Assembly (NCBI RefSeq): GCF_025465935.1
Contig: NZ_JANLNV010000094.1
Span: forward strand, 1 to 64,000
DNA from: Pseudomonas sp. 7P_10.2_Bac1
GTDB taxonomy: Bacteria > Pseudomonadota > Gammaproteobacteria > Pseudomonadales > Pseudomonadaceae
Direction of reading: 5' to 3'
Length of the DNA stretch: 64,000 nucleotides
A program made the position numbers and the translations under genes. Below, piece after piece: positions 36,859-46,682 of this stretch (positions are counted from its first letter, which is position 1; each line of letters begins with the position of its first letter). The notes beneath the pieces are model-generated. The model was not told the DNA's origin. It saw only the letters and a list, made by a program, of their open reading frames with translations, and did not search any database.

Positions 36859-38178
36859 ATGTCCAACCTCTCAATCCAGCTGCTTCAAACCTTAAAACCC
36901 TGGCGCAACGCCAAGGCCTGGCACGTCGCGCTTTCCGGCGGGCTTGATTCAACAGTCTTGCTTCACCTCCTCGCACAACTGCGTCAAACCCATGCGCTTC
37001 CTGCTCTGACTGCCGTCCATGTTCACCATGGCTTGCAGGCGGCCGCTGATGCCTGGCCGGCACATTGTCAGGCGCTGTGCGATTCGCTGGGCGTGCCGTT
37101 GCAGGTGTTTCATGTTCAGGTCCGTCCTGGGGCCAGCCTTGAACGCGCTGCACGAGAGGCACGCTATCGGGCCTTTGAAGCTGTTACCCAGGCGGACGAA
37201 GTGTTACTGACCGGTCAGCACCGGGACGATCAGGCGGAAACGCTCCTGTTTCGCCTATTGCGTGGGGCCGGGGTGAGCGGACTGTCGTCGATGCCCCATG
37301 AACGGGCGCTCGGACTGGGGCGCATGTGCCGACCCTTGCTGGATGTTTCTCGCGCTGAACTGGAAGCCTACGCACGCTCGCACGCCTTGAACTGGGTGGA
37401 AGATCCTTCAAATACCCAGACAGCGTTCTCGCGTAATTATTTGCGTCATGAAGTCATCCCAGCGCTTACCAAGCGCTGGCCACAAGCAACTGCAAGCATG
37501 GCGCGCACGGCTGCTCATTGTGCCGAGGCGCAAGGGTTGCTCGATGAGTTGGCGCAACAGGATCTTGCCGCCGCCAACACTCCCCATACCGAGTTCGCCT
37601 GGCTTGGTCTGCCATCTCTGGCGCTGGCGCCGATTGCCGCACTGTCAGCAGCCCGCCAGCGCAATGTATTGCGCTATTGGCTGGCCGGGTTCACTCAACT
37701 GCCGGACACGGATCATTGGGCTGGCTGGGAAGCCCTGCGCGATGCCCGTGAGGATGCACATCCGATCTGGAAATTGGCCGATGGCCAACTGCATCGTGCC
37801 AGCGGGCACGTCTGGTGGCTGGCCGGTGACTGGCTGCGCCAACCCTGTGGGCCAATTCTCTGGCACAACCCCGAAGTCCCGGTGTCGCTGCCGGGTAATG
37901 GTCAATTGCGTTTGCTCGGTGACATTCCCGCTGGCCCCTTGCACGTGAGCTATCGTCAAGGAGGGGAGGTGATGGCGCTGGCGCAGCGCGGGCATCGAGA
38001 TCTCAAGCGCTTGCTCAATGAGCAGGGCGTGCCTGGATTTGTCCGGGGCAGATTGCCGCTGTTGTACCGCAATGATCAGTTATTGGCGGTGGCAAACCTC
38101 AACGGATTGGCGTTCGGCCCTTGTGGGCATTGGCAATTGCAGTGGTTGCCAACTTCGAGCGATCAAGGTTTGAGCTGA
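36859..38178 (+). CDS. tilS: tRNA(Ile)-lysidine synthetase TilS
   Basis: Attaches lysine to C34 of the AUA-reading isoleucine tRNA. The PP-loop ATP motif SGGLDST is at residues 26-32; the N-type ATPase domain covers about 15-210 and the TilS C-terminal domains follow (LKRLLNEQGVPGFVR). The ATG at 36859 is preferred over an in-frame TTG at 36838 that falls by the repeat. 439 aa. Confidence 0.95.
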   Translation: MSNLSIQLLQTLKPWRNAKAWHVALSGGLDSTVLLHLLAQLRQTHALPALTAVHVHHGLQAAADAWPAHCQALCDSLGVPLQVFHVQVRPGASLERAAREARYRAFEAVTQADEVLLTGQHRDDQAETLLFRLLRGAGVSGLSSMPHERALGLGRMCRPLLDVSRAELEAYARSHALNWVEDPSNTQTAFSRNYLRHEVIPALTKRWPQATASMARTAAHCAEAQGLLDELAQQDLAAANTPHTEFAWLGLPSLALAPIAALSAARQRNVLRYWLAGFTQLPDTDHWAGWEALRDAREDAHPIWKLADGQLHRASGHVWWLAGDWLRQPCGPILWHNPEVPVSLPGNGQLRLLGDIPAGPLHVSYRQGGEVMALAQRGHRDLKRLLNEQGVPGFVRGRLPLLYRNDQLLAVANLNGLAFGPCGHWQLQWLPTSSDQGLS

Positions 38179-38450
38179 AAGGGGCTTTCCGGTAGACTAC
38201 GCTCCCTTCTTGATACAACTTCTGTAGATTCACCAGAATTGCAGATGTTGCCGATTACCAAGCAGTCTTTGCTGGGCGATTTTAAAAAAATGTGTGGCTT
38301 GTATCGAACCGTCGGTTTCCTTCGGTCTGTTTCAACGCAGCAGTTTTTCGAAAGGTGCACTGTGACTAATGCTGGTGATTGGGGGCTTCGGCCTTCCTTC
38401 GCTCTCCCCGGCGGCTCTGACCGCTTTAACGCAGACTTCTAGGGTTTTTC

Positions 38451-40082
38451 ATGACGCGCTACATCTTCGTCACGGGCGGTGTTGTTTCTTCATTGGGGAA
38501 AGGCATTGCCTCGGCTTCATTGGCAGCCATCCTGGAGGCGCGGGGACTTAAGGTCACCATGCTGAAGCTGGACCCCTACATCAACGTTGATCCGGGCACC
38601 ATGAGTCCGTTCCAGCACGGTGAAGTGTTCGTCACCCATGACGGCGCCGAGACTGACCTGGACTTGGGCCACTACGAGCGGTTCATCCGCACGACCATGA
38701 CCCAGAACAACAACTTCACCACGGGCCGCGTTTACGAACACGTCCTGCGCAAGGAGCGCCGTGGTGATTACCTGGGGGCAACCATCCAGGTGATTCCGCA
38801 CATCACCGACGAAATCAAGCGTCGGATCATCAAGGGCGCCGGCGATGCCGACGTAGCGATGGTCGAGATTGGCGGCACTGTGGGTGACATTGAGTCTCAA
38901 CCGTTCCTCGAGGCTATCCGTCAGTTGCGCATCGAAGTGGGCGCCAAGCGCGCCATGCTGATGCACCTGACCCTGGTTCCGTACATCGCCACCGCTGGCG
39001 AAACGAAAACCAAGCCAACGCAACACTCGGTTAAAGAATTGCGCTCCATCGGCCTGCAGCCAGACGTTCTGATCTGCCGTTCCGACCACCACGTTGATGT
39101 GTCCTCGCGTCGCAAGATCGCGCTGTTCACCAACGTTGAAGAGCGTGCAGTCATCTCGCTGGAAGACGCCGATACCATCTACAAGATCCCTGGCATGTTG
39201 CACGCCCAGGGCCTGGATGATTTCGTCGTTGAGCGTTTTGGCCTGCAATGCAACACCGCTGATCTGTCCGAGTGGGACAAGGTGGTCGACGCCAAGCTCA
39301 ATCCAGAGCGTGAAGTCACCATCGCCATGGTGGGCAAGTACATGGAGCTGCTGGATGCGTACAAGTCGCTGATCGAAGCGATGAGCCACGCCGGTATTTC
39401 CAACCGTACCAAGGTCAACCTGCGCTATATCGATTCTGAAGACATCGAAAACAAAGGCACTGAACTGCTCGAAGGCGCTGACGCCATTCTGGTTCCGGGT
39501 GGCTTCGGTCTGCGCGGCGTAGAAGGCAAGATCACCGCGGTTCAATATGCGCGTGAAAACAAGGTGCCATACCTGGGTATCTGCCTGGGCATGCAAGTGG
39601 CGGTCATCGAGTTCGCACGTAACGTGCTGGGCTGGAAAGATGCCAACTCCACCGAATTCGATCGCAGCAGCGGCCATCCGGTTGTGGGTCTGATCACTGA
39701 GTGGGAAGACGCCACTGGTGCAGTCGAAACCCGCACCGAAGCCTCTGATCTGGGCGGCACCATGCGTCTGGGCGCACAGGATTGCCAGCTGGAAGCCGGT
39801 TCCCTGGTGCATGAATGCTATGCCAAGGACGTGATTGTTGAGCGTCACCGTCATCGCTACGAAGTGAACAACAACCTGCTGCCACAACTGATCGAAGCAG
39901 GCCTCAAAGTGACCGGCCGTTCCGGTGACGGCGCGTTGGTAGAAGTGGTTGAAGCACCGGATCATCCTTGGTTCGTCGCTTGCCAGTTCCACCCTGAGTT
40001 CACCTCGACTCCGCGTGATGGCCACCCTCTGTTCAGCGGTTTCGTTAAAGCAGCATTGGCGCAACACGAGAAGAAGGCTTAA
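38451..40082 (+). CDS. pyrG: CTP synthase
   Basis: Makes CTP from UTP with glutamine. The N-terminal synthetase domain (1-265) opens TRYIFVTGGVVSSLGKG. The class I glutaminase domain (about 290-540) has the nucleophile Cys in YLGICLGMQ and His/Glu near CQFHPEFTS. 543 aa. The ribosome site is AGGG. Upstream lie 272 bp without a confident gene. kdsA follows after 5 bp. Confidence 0.99.
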   Translation: MTRYIFVTGGVVSSLGKGIASASLAAILEARGLKVTMLKLDPYINVDPGTMSPFQHGEVFVTHDGAETDLDLGHYERFIRTTMTQNNNFTTGRVYEHVLRKERRGDYLGATIQVIPHITDEIKRRIIKGAGDADVAMVEIGGTVGDIESQPFLEAIRQLRIEVGAKRAMLMHLTLVPYIATAGETKTKPTQHSVKELRSIGLQPDVLICRSDHHVDVSSRRKIALFTNVEERAVISLEDADTIYKIPGMLHAQGLDDFVVERFGLQCNTADLSEWDKVVDAKLNPEREVTIAMVGKYMELLDAYKSLIEAMSHAGISNRTKVNLRYIDSEDIENKGTELLEGADAILVPGGFGLRGVEGKITAVQYARENKVPYLGICLGMQVAVIEFARNVLGWKDANSTEFDRSSGHPVVGLITEWEDATGAVETRTEASDLGGTMRLGAQDCQLEAGSLVHECYAKDVIVERHRHRYEVNNNLLPQLIEAGLKVTGRSGDGALVEVVEAPDHPWFVACQFHPEFTSTPRDGHPLFSGFVKAALAQHEKKA

Positions 40083-40087
40083 TCAGC

Positions 40088-40933
40088 ATGGCGCAAAAAA
40101 TTATCCGCGTAGGCAATATCGACATTGCCAACGACAAGCCAATGGTCTTGTTCGGTGGCATGAACGTGCTGGAAAGCCGTGATATGGCCATGCAGGTGTG
40201 CGAAGAGTACGTACGTGTTACCGAAAAGCTCGGTATTCCTTACGTCTTCAAGGCCAGTTTCGACAAGGCTAACCGTTCATCGATCAACTCGTATCGAGGC
40301 CCCGGCCTCGAAGAGGGCATGCGGATATTCCAGGACATCAAGCAAGCGTTTGGTGTGCCGGTGATCACCGACGTCCACGAGCCTGCGCAAGCAGCCGTGG
40401 TCGCCGAGGTCTGCGACATCATCCAGTTGCCGGCTTTCCTGTCGCGCCAGACTGACCTGGTCGTGGCCATGGCCAAGACCGGTGCCGTGATCAACATCAA
40501 AAAAGCCCAATTCCTCGCGCCACAGGAAATGAAACACATCCTGAGCAAGTGCGAAGAAGCGGGCAATGATCAACTGATCCTCTGTGAGCGTGGCTCCAGC
40601 TTTGGCTACAACAACCTTGTGGTCGACATGCTGGGCTTCGGCATCATGAAACAATTTGAGTACCCGGTGTTTTTCGACGTGACCCACGCGCTGCAAATGC
40701 CGGGTGGTCGTGCCGATTCCGCCGGTGGTCGTCGTGCTCAGGTCACTGATCTCGCCAAGGCCGGCATCAGCCAAGGCCTGGCGGGGTTGTTCCTCGAGGC
40801 GCACCCGGATCCTGACAACGCCAAATGCGATGGCCCTTGTGCCTTGCGTCTGGACAAGCTGGAGCCATTCCTGGCCCAGCTGAAGTCGCTGGATGAGTTG
40901 GTTAAAAGTTTTCCGACAATAGAAACGGCCTGA
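40088..40933 (+). CDS. kdsA: 3-deoxy-8-phosphooctulonate synthase KdsA
   Basis: Condenses arabinose-5-phosphate with PEP to Kdo-8-phosphate for the LPS inner core. TIM barrel of 281 aa with FKASFDKANRSS (PEP/substrate), KKAQFLAPQEM and the late FLEAHPDPDNAKCDGP segment. It directly follows pyrG, whose CTP is needed to activate Kdo. Confidence 0.98.
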   Translation: MAQKIIRVGNIDIANDKPMVLFGGMNVLESRDMAMQVCEEYVRVTEKLGIPYVFKASFDKANRSSINSYRGPGLEEGMRIFQDIKQAFGVPVITDVHEPAQAAVVAEVCDIIQLPAFLSRQTDLVVAMAKTGAVINIKKAQFLAPQEMKHILSKCEEAGNDQLILCERGSSFGYNNLVVDMLGFGIMKQFEYPVFFDVTHALQMPGGRADSAGGRRAQVTDLAKAGISQGLAGLFLEAHPDPDNAKCDGPCALRLDKLEPFLAQLKSLDELVKSFPTIETA

Positions 40934-40942
40934 TCGGCCGTT
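40924..40942 (+). terminator. hairpin at the kdsA stop
   Basis: AACGGCC pairs with GGCCGTT around a 5-base loop that contains part of the stop codon; TCT follows. A second small hairpin (CGGGCC..GGCCCG, about 40968-40985) lies before eno. Partial termination is likely. Confidence 0.5.
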
Positions 40943-41086
40943 CTCCGGTAAAGTACCGCACGATTTTCGGGCCCTTGTGGCCCGAGTTTCATCGTCCGTA
41001 AGGCTGCCCGTTATTCGATCCTTGCCGACGGTGGCAATATTTCCCTCAGCTGCGTCGTTTTCGTCAACTTTGGAGTGGTTACAACA

Positions 41087-42376
41087 ATGGCAAAAATCGT
41101 CGACATCAAAGGTCGTGAAGTTCTCGACTCCCGTGGCAATCCCACTGTGGAAGCCGACGTGCTTCTCGACAACGGCATCATCGGCAGTGCTTGCGCGCCT
41201 TCCGGTGCTTCCACCGGCTCGCGCGAAGCGTTGGAGCTGCGTGATGGCGACAAGAGCCGTTACCTGGGCAAAGGCGTTCTGAAAGCGGTTGCCAACATCA
41301 ACGGCCCGATCCGCGACTTGCTGCTGGGTAAAGACCCAGTTGATCAAAAAGCGCTGGACCACGCGATGATCGCGCTGGACGGTACTGAAAACAAAGGCTC
41401 GCTGGGTGCCAACGCAATCCTGGCGGTGTCTCTGGCGGCTGCCAAGGCTGCGGCTCAGGACCAGGACCTGCCGCTGTACGCGCACATCGCCAACCTCAAT
41501 GGCACGCCGGGTGTTTACTCGATGCCAGTGCCGATGATGAACATCATCAACGGCGGTGAACACGCCGATAACAACGTCGATATCCAGGAGTTCATGGTTC
41601 AGCCGGTTGGCGCCAAGACTTTCTCCGACGCGCTGCGCATGGGCACCGAAATTTTCCATCACCTCAAGGCTGTACTGAAGGCCCGTGGCCTGAACACTGC
41701 AGTGGGTGACGAAGGTGGTTTCGCACCTAACCTGGCGTCCAACGAAGATGCACTGAAAGTGATCTCTGAAGCCATTGCCAACGCCGGTTACACCCTGGGC
41801 ACCGACGTGACCCTGGCACTGGACTGCGCGGCCAGCGAATTCTACGAAGACGGCAAGTACAACCTGTCCGGCGAAGGTCAGGTGTTCAGCTCCGAAGGTT
41901 TCGCCGAGTACCTGAAAGGTCTGACCCAGCGCTACCCGATCATCTCCATCGAAGATGGCCTGGACGAATCCGACTGGGATGGCTGGAAAATCCTGACCGA
42001 CAAAATCGGCGAGAAAACCCAGCTGGTCGGTGACGATCTGTTCGTAACCAACACCAAGATCCTGAAAGAAGGCATCGATAAAAAGATCGCCAACTCGATC
42101 CTGATCAAGTTCAACCAGATCGGTACCCTGACCGAAACTCTGGAAGCCATTCAAATGGCCAAGGCTGCCGGTTACACCGCGGTGATTTCGCACCGTTCGG
42201 GTGAAACCGAAGACGCAACCATTGCCGACCTGGCAGTAGGTACTTCGGCTGGCCAGATCAAGACCGGTTCTCTGTGCCGTTCAGACCGCGTTTCCAAGTA
42301 CAACCAATTGCTGCGTATCGAAGAGCAACTGGGTACTAAAGCCAAGTACAACGGTCGTGGCGAGTTCCGCGGCTAA
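41087..42376 (+). CDS. eno: enolase
   Basis: Interconverts 2-phosphoglycerate and PEP. Typical 429 aa: IKGREVLDSRGNPTVE at the N-terminus, metal ligands in ALDCAASEFY, ISIEDGLDE and LVGDDLFVTN, and the late ISHRSGETEDATIADLAV. The ATG at 41087 follows GGAG. In many proteobacteria it also joins the RNase E degradosome; nothing here tests that. Confidence 0.99.
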   Translation: MAKIVDIKGREVLDSRGNPTVEADVLLDNGIIGSACAPSGASTGSREALELRDGDKSRYLGKGVLKAVANINGPIRDLLLGKDPVDQKALDHAMIALDGTENKGSLGANAILAVSLAAAKAAAQDQDLPLYAHIANLNGTPGVYSMPVPMMNIINGGEHADNNVDIQEFMVQPVGAKTFSDALRMGTEIFHHLKAVLKARGLNTAVGDEGGFAPNLASNEDALKVISEAIANAGYTLGTDVTLALDCAASEFYEDGKYNLSGEGQVFSSEGFAEYLKGLTQRYPIISIEDGLDESDWDGWKILTDKIGEKTQLVGDDLFVTNTKILKEGIDKKIANSILIKFNQIGTLTETLEAIQMAKAAGYTAVISHRSGETEDATIADLAVGTSAGQIKTGSLCRSDRVSKYNQLLRIEEQLGTKAKYNGRGEFRG

Positions 42377-42462
42377 GCAGTTGGTGGTAAAAAGACAACA
42401 GGTTGTGTCAGAAAGCTCGCCTTTGTGGGTGTTTTGACACTAATCTGATGCTTATCACGTAC

Positions 42463-42490
42463 AAGCCTGGTTCTTCCAGGCTTTGTATTG
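42463..42490 (+). terminator. intrinsic terminator after eno
   Basis: AAGCCTGG pairs with CCAGGCTT around TTCTT, followed by TGTATTG. It lies 86 bp after eno and 56 bp before ftsB. Confidence 0.75.
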
Positions 42491-42545
42491 TTGGTTGTTT
42501 ACGTTTGTCGGCATGGCTGTCTTTTCACTGGATACCTGATATTCG

Positions 42546-42824
42546 ATGCGCAGTCCCAATTGGTTGTTCCTCATTTTGCTCTTGCTTCTGGCTGGCCTGC
42601 AGTATCGCCTGTGGGTGGGGAATGGGAGCTTGGCGCAGGTGACTGACCTGACGCAGCAAATTGCTGATCAGCATGCTGAAAACGAAGTGCTGTTGGAGCG
42701 TAACCGCGTGCTGGATGCGGAAGTCCTTGAGTTGAAAAAAGGTATGGAGACCGTTGAAGAACGGGCTCGCCATGAGTTGGGCATGGTTAAAGAGGGCGAA
42801 ACCCTCTACCAGTTGGCCCAATGA
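42546..42824 (+). CDS. ftsB: cell division protein FtsB
   Basis: Bitopic divisome protein that joins FtsL and FtsQ. One N-terminal membrane helix (about 5-21) then a periplasmic coiled coil (about 30-70) and the conserved ERARHELGMVKEGE end. 92 aa. Coupled to ispD by an ATGA overlap, as in E. coli. Confidence 0.96.
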   Translation: MRSPNWLFLILLLLLAGLQYRLWVGNGSLAQVTDLTQQIADQHAENEVLLERNRVLDAEVLELKKGMETVEERARHELGMVKEGETLYQLAQ

Positions 42825-43525
42825 GAATCGCCTCACCGGCCTTCTGGGCCGTGATTCCTGCCGCGGGCGTTGGTGCCCGTATGGCCGCGGACCGTCCCAA
42901 GCAATATTTGCAACTGGGCGGGCGCAGTATTCTTGAACACAGCCTTGGCTGTTTCCTTGATCATCCTGGCCTTAAAGGCCTGGTGGTCAGCCTGGCGCTG
43001 GATGATCCGTTCTGGCCGTCCTTGCAGTGTGCGGCAGACCCGCGTATCGCGAGGGTTGAAGGTGGTCGCGAACGAGCTGATTCAGTGCTCAATGCCTTGT
43101 TGTACTTGCATGAGCAGGGCGCCAGTGATGATGACTGGGTGTTGGTACACGATGCGGCACGGCCCAACTTGTCACGTGACGACCTGGACAAACTGCTCTA
43201 TGAGTTGGCCGATGATCCGGTCGGTGGTTTGCTCGCAGTCCCGGCCCGGGACACGCTAAAACGCGTGGACAAAAATGGCCGCGTTGTCGAAACCGTTGAC
43301 CGCAGCTTGATCTGGCAGGCCTACACGCCGCAGATGTTTCGCCTGGGGGCACTGCATCGCGCCTTGGCTGACAGCCTGGTGGCGGATGCGACCATCACCG
43401 ACGAATCTTCCGCAATGGAATGGGCTGGACAGGCGCCACGCCTGATCGAAGGGCGTTCAGACAACATCAAAGTCACCCGCCCGGAAGATCTGGAGTGGTT
43501 GCGGCTGCGTTGGGCCAAACGCTGA
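42821..43525 (+). CDS. ispD: 2-C-methyl-D-erythritol 4-phosphate cytidylyltransferase
   Basis: Third step of the MEP pathway: CTP plus MEP gives CDP-ME. Signature PAAGVGARMAADRPKQYL near residue 10, and VHDAARPNLSRDDL. 234 aa. Unlike E. coli, ispF is not adjacent but 3.2 kb away, with the formaldehyde genes between. Confidence 0.97.
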   Translation: MRIASPAFWAVIPAAGVGARMAADRPKQYLQLGGRSILEHSLGCFLDHPGLKGLVVSLALDDPFWPSLQCAADPRIARVEGGRERADSVLNALLYLHEQGASDDDWVLVHDAARPNLSRDDLDKLLYELADDPVGGLLAVPARDTLKRVDKNGRVVETVDRSLIWQAYTPQMFRLGALHRALADSLVADATITDESSAMEWAGQAPRLIEGRSDNIKVTRPEDLEWLRLRWAKR

Positions 43526-43540
43526 TCCCCACTGCAGGTT

Positions 43541-44440
43541 TCAGGACACCGAATACTCTTCGCGCTTGGCCAAGCCTTCCTTAAGGTAGTCCACCAGTTT
43601 TCTGACTTTGGGCGACAGGTGTCGCTGCTGCGGATACATCGCCCAAACGGCCGTGTTGGGTGGCTGATGTACATCCAGCAAGGAGATCAACGCGCCGGTC
43701 TTCAAATGCTCCAGCACGTAATAGTCCGGTAGCTGACACAGACCAACGCCTAGTAATGCAGCGTCCAATACCGCTTGCCCACTGTTACAGCGCCAGTTGC
43801 CTTGCACCCGTTGCGAATACTCTCGCCCGTCCTGTTCCAGTTGCCATATGTCTGAACTACCGATCAGGCAGTTATGCCGGCTCAATTCCGACAAGCTGTG
43901 CGGGCGGCCGTAGCGCTCCAGATAAGACGGCGACGTACACATGTACATGCGTCTTGGCGCCAGGCGGGTCGCGACCAGGCTTGAGTCGTGCAGTCGGCCT
44001 AGCCGAATCGCCAGGTCGAGGCTTTCGTGCACCAGGTCCAGGGGGCGGTTGGTCAGTTCAATGTCGACCCGCAATTGCGGGTACAAGCCCATGAAGCGGG
44101 TCACCAGCGGCACGATAAAACGTTCTCCGTAGGCGACCGCGCAGGTCATGCGCAGCATGCCTTTGGGTTCGCTGGTCAAGTCACCAACGGCACGCAATGC
44201 CTCTTCACGGCCATCTTGCAGGCGCTGACAGTGTTGTAAAAAGGTTTGTCCGGCTTCTGTCAGCGTGACCCGGCGAGTACTGCGATAGAACAGGCGGGTC
44301 TGCAAGCGCTCTTCAAGGCGGGCCACTTGACGACTGATATGTGAAGACGACACGCCCAGGCGTTCTGCCGCTGCCGTAAATTGGCTGCATTCGGCCACTG
44401 CCACAAATTCGTCTATACCTTCCCAGCGGTTCTCATTCAC
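43541..44440 (-). CDS. gfnR: LysR-family regulator, GfnR-like
   Basis: A LysR regulator of 299 aa: N-terminal winged HTH (about 5-63, ECSQFTAAAERLGVSSSHISR) and a substrate-binding domain. It is divergent from adhC-fghA, as GfnR is in P. aeruginosa (PA3630), where it activates glutathione-dependent formaldehyde neutralisation. The symbol rests on context. The 108-bp shared upstream gap holds a candidate operator. Confidence 0.83.
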   Translation of the reverse strand: MNENRWEGIDEFVAVAECSQFTAAAERLGVSSSHISRQVARLEERLQTRLFYRSTRRVTLTEAGQTFLQHCQRLQDGREEALRAVGDLTSEPKGMLRMTCAVAYGERFIVPLVTRFMGLYPQLRVDIELTNRPLDLVHESLDLAIRLGRLHDSSLVATRLAPRRMYMCTSPSYLERYGRPHSLSELSRHNCLIGSSDIWQLEQDGREYSQRVQGNWRCNSGQAVLDAALLGVGLCQLPDYYVLEHLKTGALISLLDVHQPPNTAVWAMYPQQRHLSPKVRKLVDYLKEGLAKREEYSVS

Positions 44441-44490
44441 GGTTGATTATCCCTGTGAGGCAATAATGTTTTGCTTTTGACCGGATTATT

Positions 44491-44508
44491 AATCACTCAG
44501 TGCTGATT
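44491..44508. promoter_or_regulatory. candidate LysR operator between gfnR and adhC
   Basis: AATCA and TGATT form an inverted repeat with an 8-base centre, 41 bp before the adhC start and 51 bp before gfnR. Size and dyad suit a LysR box, but binding is inference. Confidence 0.4.
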
Positions 44509-44548
44509 TACACTCGGCATCTTGTTTTTACTTTGCTGGAGACGATGG

Positions 44549-45661
44549 ATGATCAAGTCACGTGCTGCCGTAGCGTTCGAGGCCAAAAAGCCACTGGAAA
44601 TCGTAGAAGTGGATGTCGCCATGCCCAAGGCTGGCGAAGTGCTCTTGCGCGTTGTGGCGACGGGTGTTTGCCACACCGATGCTTACACCCTGTCGGGCGC
44701 GGACCCGGAAGGTATCTTTCCGTCGATTCTGGGCCATGAAGGCGGTGCAATCGTTGAAGCCATCGGTGAGGGCGTAACCTCAGTGGCCGTTGGTGATCAC
44801 GTCATCCCGCTGTACACCCCGGAATGCCGTCAATGTAAATTCTGCCTGTCAGGCAAGACCAACCTGTGTCAGTCGATTCGTTCGACCCAAGGCAAAGGCC
44901 TGATGCCAGACGGCACCACGCGCTTCTCGTACAAGGGGCAGCCGATTTTCCATTACATGGGCACGTCGACGTTTTCCGAGTACACCGTGCTCCCGGAAAT
45001 TTCCGTGGCCAAAATCCAGAAAGACGCCCCATTGGAAAAAGTCTGCCTGCTGGGTTGCGGCGTGACCACCGGCATTGGCGCAGTGCTCAACACCGCCAAG
45101 GTCAAGCCGGGCGACACCGTGGCTATCTTCGGCTTGGGCGGCATCGGTCTGTCGGCGGTGATTGGCGCGGTCAAAGCCAAGGCTTCGCGGATCATTGCCA
45201 TCGACATCAACCCGGCTAAGTTCGAGATTGCCAAGCAACTGGGTGCGACCGATTGCGTCAACCCGAAAGACTTTGATCGCCCAATCCAGGAAGTGATCGT
45301 CGACATGACTGACGGCGGCGTTGACTTCTCCTTTGAGTGCATCGGCAACGTGCAACTGATGCGTGCGGCGCTGGAATGCTGCCACAAAGGTTGGGGCGAG
45401 TCGGTGATCATTGGCGTTGCCGGTGCAGGCCAGGAAATCTCGACCCGTCCATTCCAATTGGTGACGGGCCGCGTTTGGCGCGGTTCGGCGTTCGGTGGCG
45501 TGCGCGGCCGTACCGAGTTGCCAAGCTATGTCGACATGGCACAAACCGGCGAAATCCCGCTGGACACCTTCATCACCCACACCATGGGCCTGGAAGACAT
45601 CAACAAGGCATTCGACCTGATGCACGAAGGCAAAAGCATTCGGACCGTAATTAAATTCTGA
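44549..45661 (+). CDS. adhC: S-(hydroxymethyl)glutathione dehydrogenase (class III ADH)
   Basis: Oxidises S-hydroxymethylglutathione to S-formylglutathione with NAD. Catalytic zinc ligands C41, H63 and a Cys in LLGCGVTTG; structural zinc cysteines C93, C96, C99 and C107. NAD motif FGLGGIGLSAV. The ATG at 44549 after GGAG gives 370 aa. The next gene, fghA, completes the pathway. Confidence 0.96.
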   Translation: MIKSRAAVAFEAKKPLEIVEVDVAMPKAGEVLLRVVATGVCHTDAYTLSGADPEGIFPSILGHEGGAIVEAIGEGVTSVAVGDHVIPLYTPECRQCKFCLSGKTNLCQSIRSTQGKGLMPDGTTRFSYKGQPIFHYMGTSTFSEYTVLPEISVAKIQKDAPLEKVCLLGCGVTTGIGAVLNTAKVKPGDTVAIFGLGGIGLSAVIGAVKAKASRIIAIDINPAKFEIAKQLGATDCVNPKDFDRPIQEVIVDMTDGGVDFSFECIGNVQLMRAALECCHKGWGESVIIGVAGAGQEISTRPFQLVTGRVWRGSAFGGVRGRTELPSYVDMAQTGEIPLDTFITHTMGLEDINKAFDLMHEGKSIRTVIKF

Positions 45662-45698
45662 CCAATAGCAGCAAGCCGGGGTAGCCCACTCGCTGAAT

Positions 45699-45767
45699 CT
45701 GTAGGGGCGAGCTTGCCTCGCGATCTTTTTAACGATCAAAAGACCGCGAGACAAGCTCACTCCTAGG
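45699..45767. repeat. REP-like inverted repeat between adhC and fghA
   Basis: An imperfect facing pair of GTAGGAGCGAGCTTGC-type sequences with a central GATC/AAAAGA palindrome. It lies inside the adhC-fghA unit and may stabilise the adhC message or lower fghA expression. Confidence 0.85.
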
Positions 45768-45813
45768 GTGGGCTTATCGTGCGCTTTGCCGCTAAAAGCT
45801 TGGAGCTGCTTCT

Positions 45814-46659
45814 ATGTCCTTAACAAACATTTCCTGCCAGAAAAGCTTCGGCGGCTGGCACAAGCGTTATCAGCACCGTTCGCACGTGCTGGGCTGCGAC
45901 ATGGTGTTTGCGGTGTACCTGCCCCCGCAAGCGGAGCAGGGCGCCAAGTTGCCCGTGCTGTATTGGTTGTCGGGGCTGACCTGCACCGACGAGAACTTCA
46001 TGCACAAGGCTGGCGCCTTGAAGATGGCCGCCGAGTTGGGCCTGATTATCGTGTGCCCGGACACCAGCCCGCGCGGCGAGGGTGTGCCGGACGATCCAGA
46101 CGGTGCGTGGGATTTCGGCCTGGGGGCGGGCTTTTATGTGAATGCCACCCAGCAACCGTGGGCGCAACACTACCGAATGCATGACTACGTGGTGCATGAA
46201 TTGCCTGAACTGGTTGAGGCACATTTCCCGGCATCGCAAAAACGCAGCATCAGCGGGCACTCGATGGGCGGACACGGGGCTCTGGTGTGCGCGTTGCGCA
46301 ATCCGGGGCGTTATCTATCGGTGTCGGCATTTGCGCCGATCAGCAATCCAATGGATTGCCCCTGGGGTCAAAAGGCTTTCAGCAACTACTTGGGCGACGA
46401 GCGTGCGCGCTGGCGTGAATGGGACGCCTGTGTGCTGATCAGCGAGGCCACTGAGAAGCTGCCGTTGCTGGTGGATCAAGGTGATCGAGACGACTTTTTA
46501 GCGGTCCAGCTCAAGCCCGAAGCACTGCAACAGGCCGCCAGATTGGCCGATCATCCGCTGACGTTGCGCCTGCAGCCGGGTTACGACCACAGCTATTTCT
46601 TTATCGCCAGCTTTATTGACGACCACTTGCGTCATCACGCGCGTGCACTAAGCGCCTAA
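45814..46659 (+). CDS. fghA: S-formylglutathione hydrolase
   Basis: An alpha/beta serine hydrolase that releases formate and glutathione from S-formylglutathione. Nucleophile S150 in SGHSMGGHGA; Asp in DQGDRDDF and His in GYDHSYFF complete the triad. 281 aa. Ribosome site GGAG. It follows adhC across a REP element. Confidence 0.96.
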   Translation: MSLTNISCQKSFGGWHKRYQHRSHVLGCDMVFAVYLPPQAEQGAKLPVLYWLSGLTCTDENFMHKAGALKMAAELGLIIVCPDTSPRGEGVPDDPDGAWDFGLGAGFYVNATQQPWAQHYRMHDYVVHELPELVEAHFPASQKRSISGHSMGGHGALVCALRNPGRYLSVSAFAPISNPMDCPWGQKAFSNYLGDERARWREWDACVLISEATEKLPLLVDQGDRDDFLAVQLKPEALQQAARLADHPLTLRLQPGYDHSYFFIASFIDDHLRHHARALSA

Positions 46660-46682
46660 TGTCGACCAAAGTAGGTAGAATC

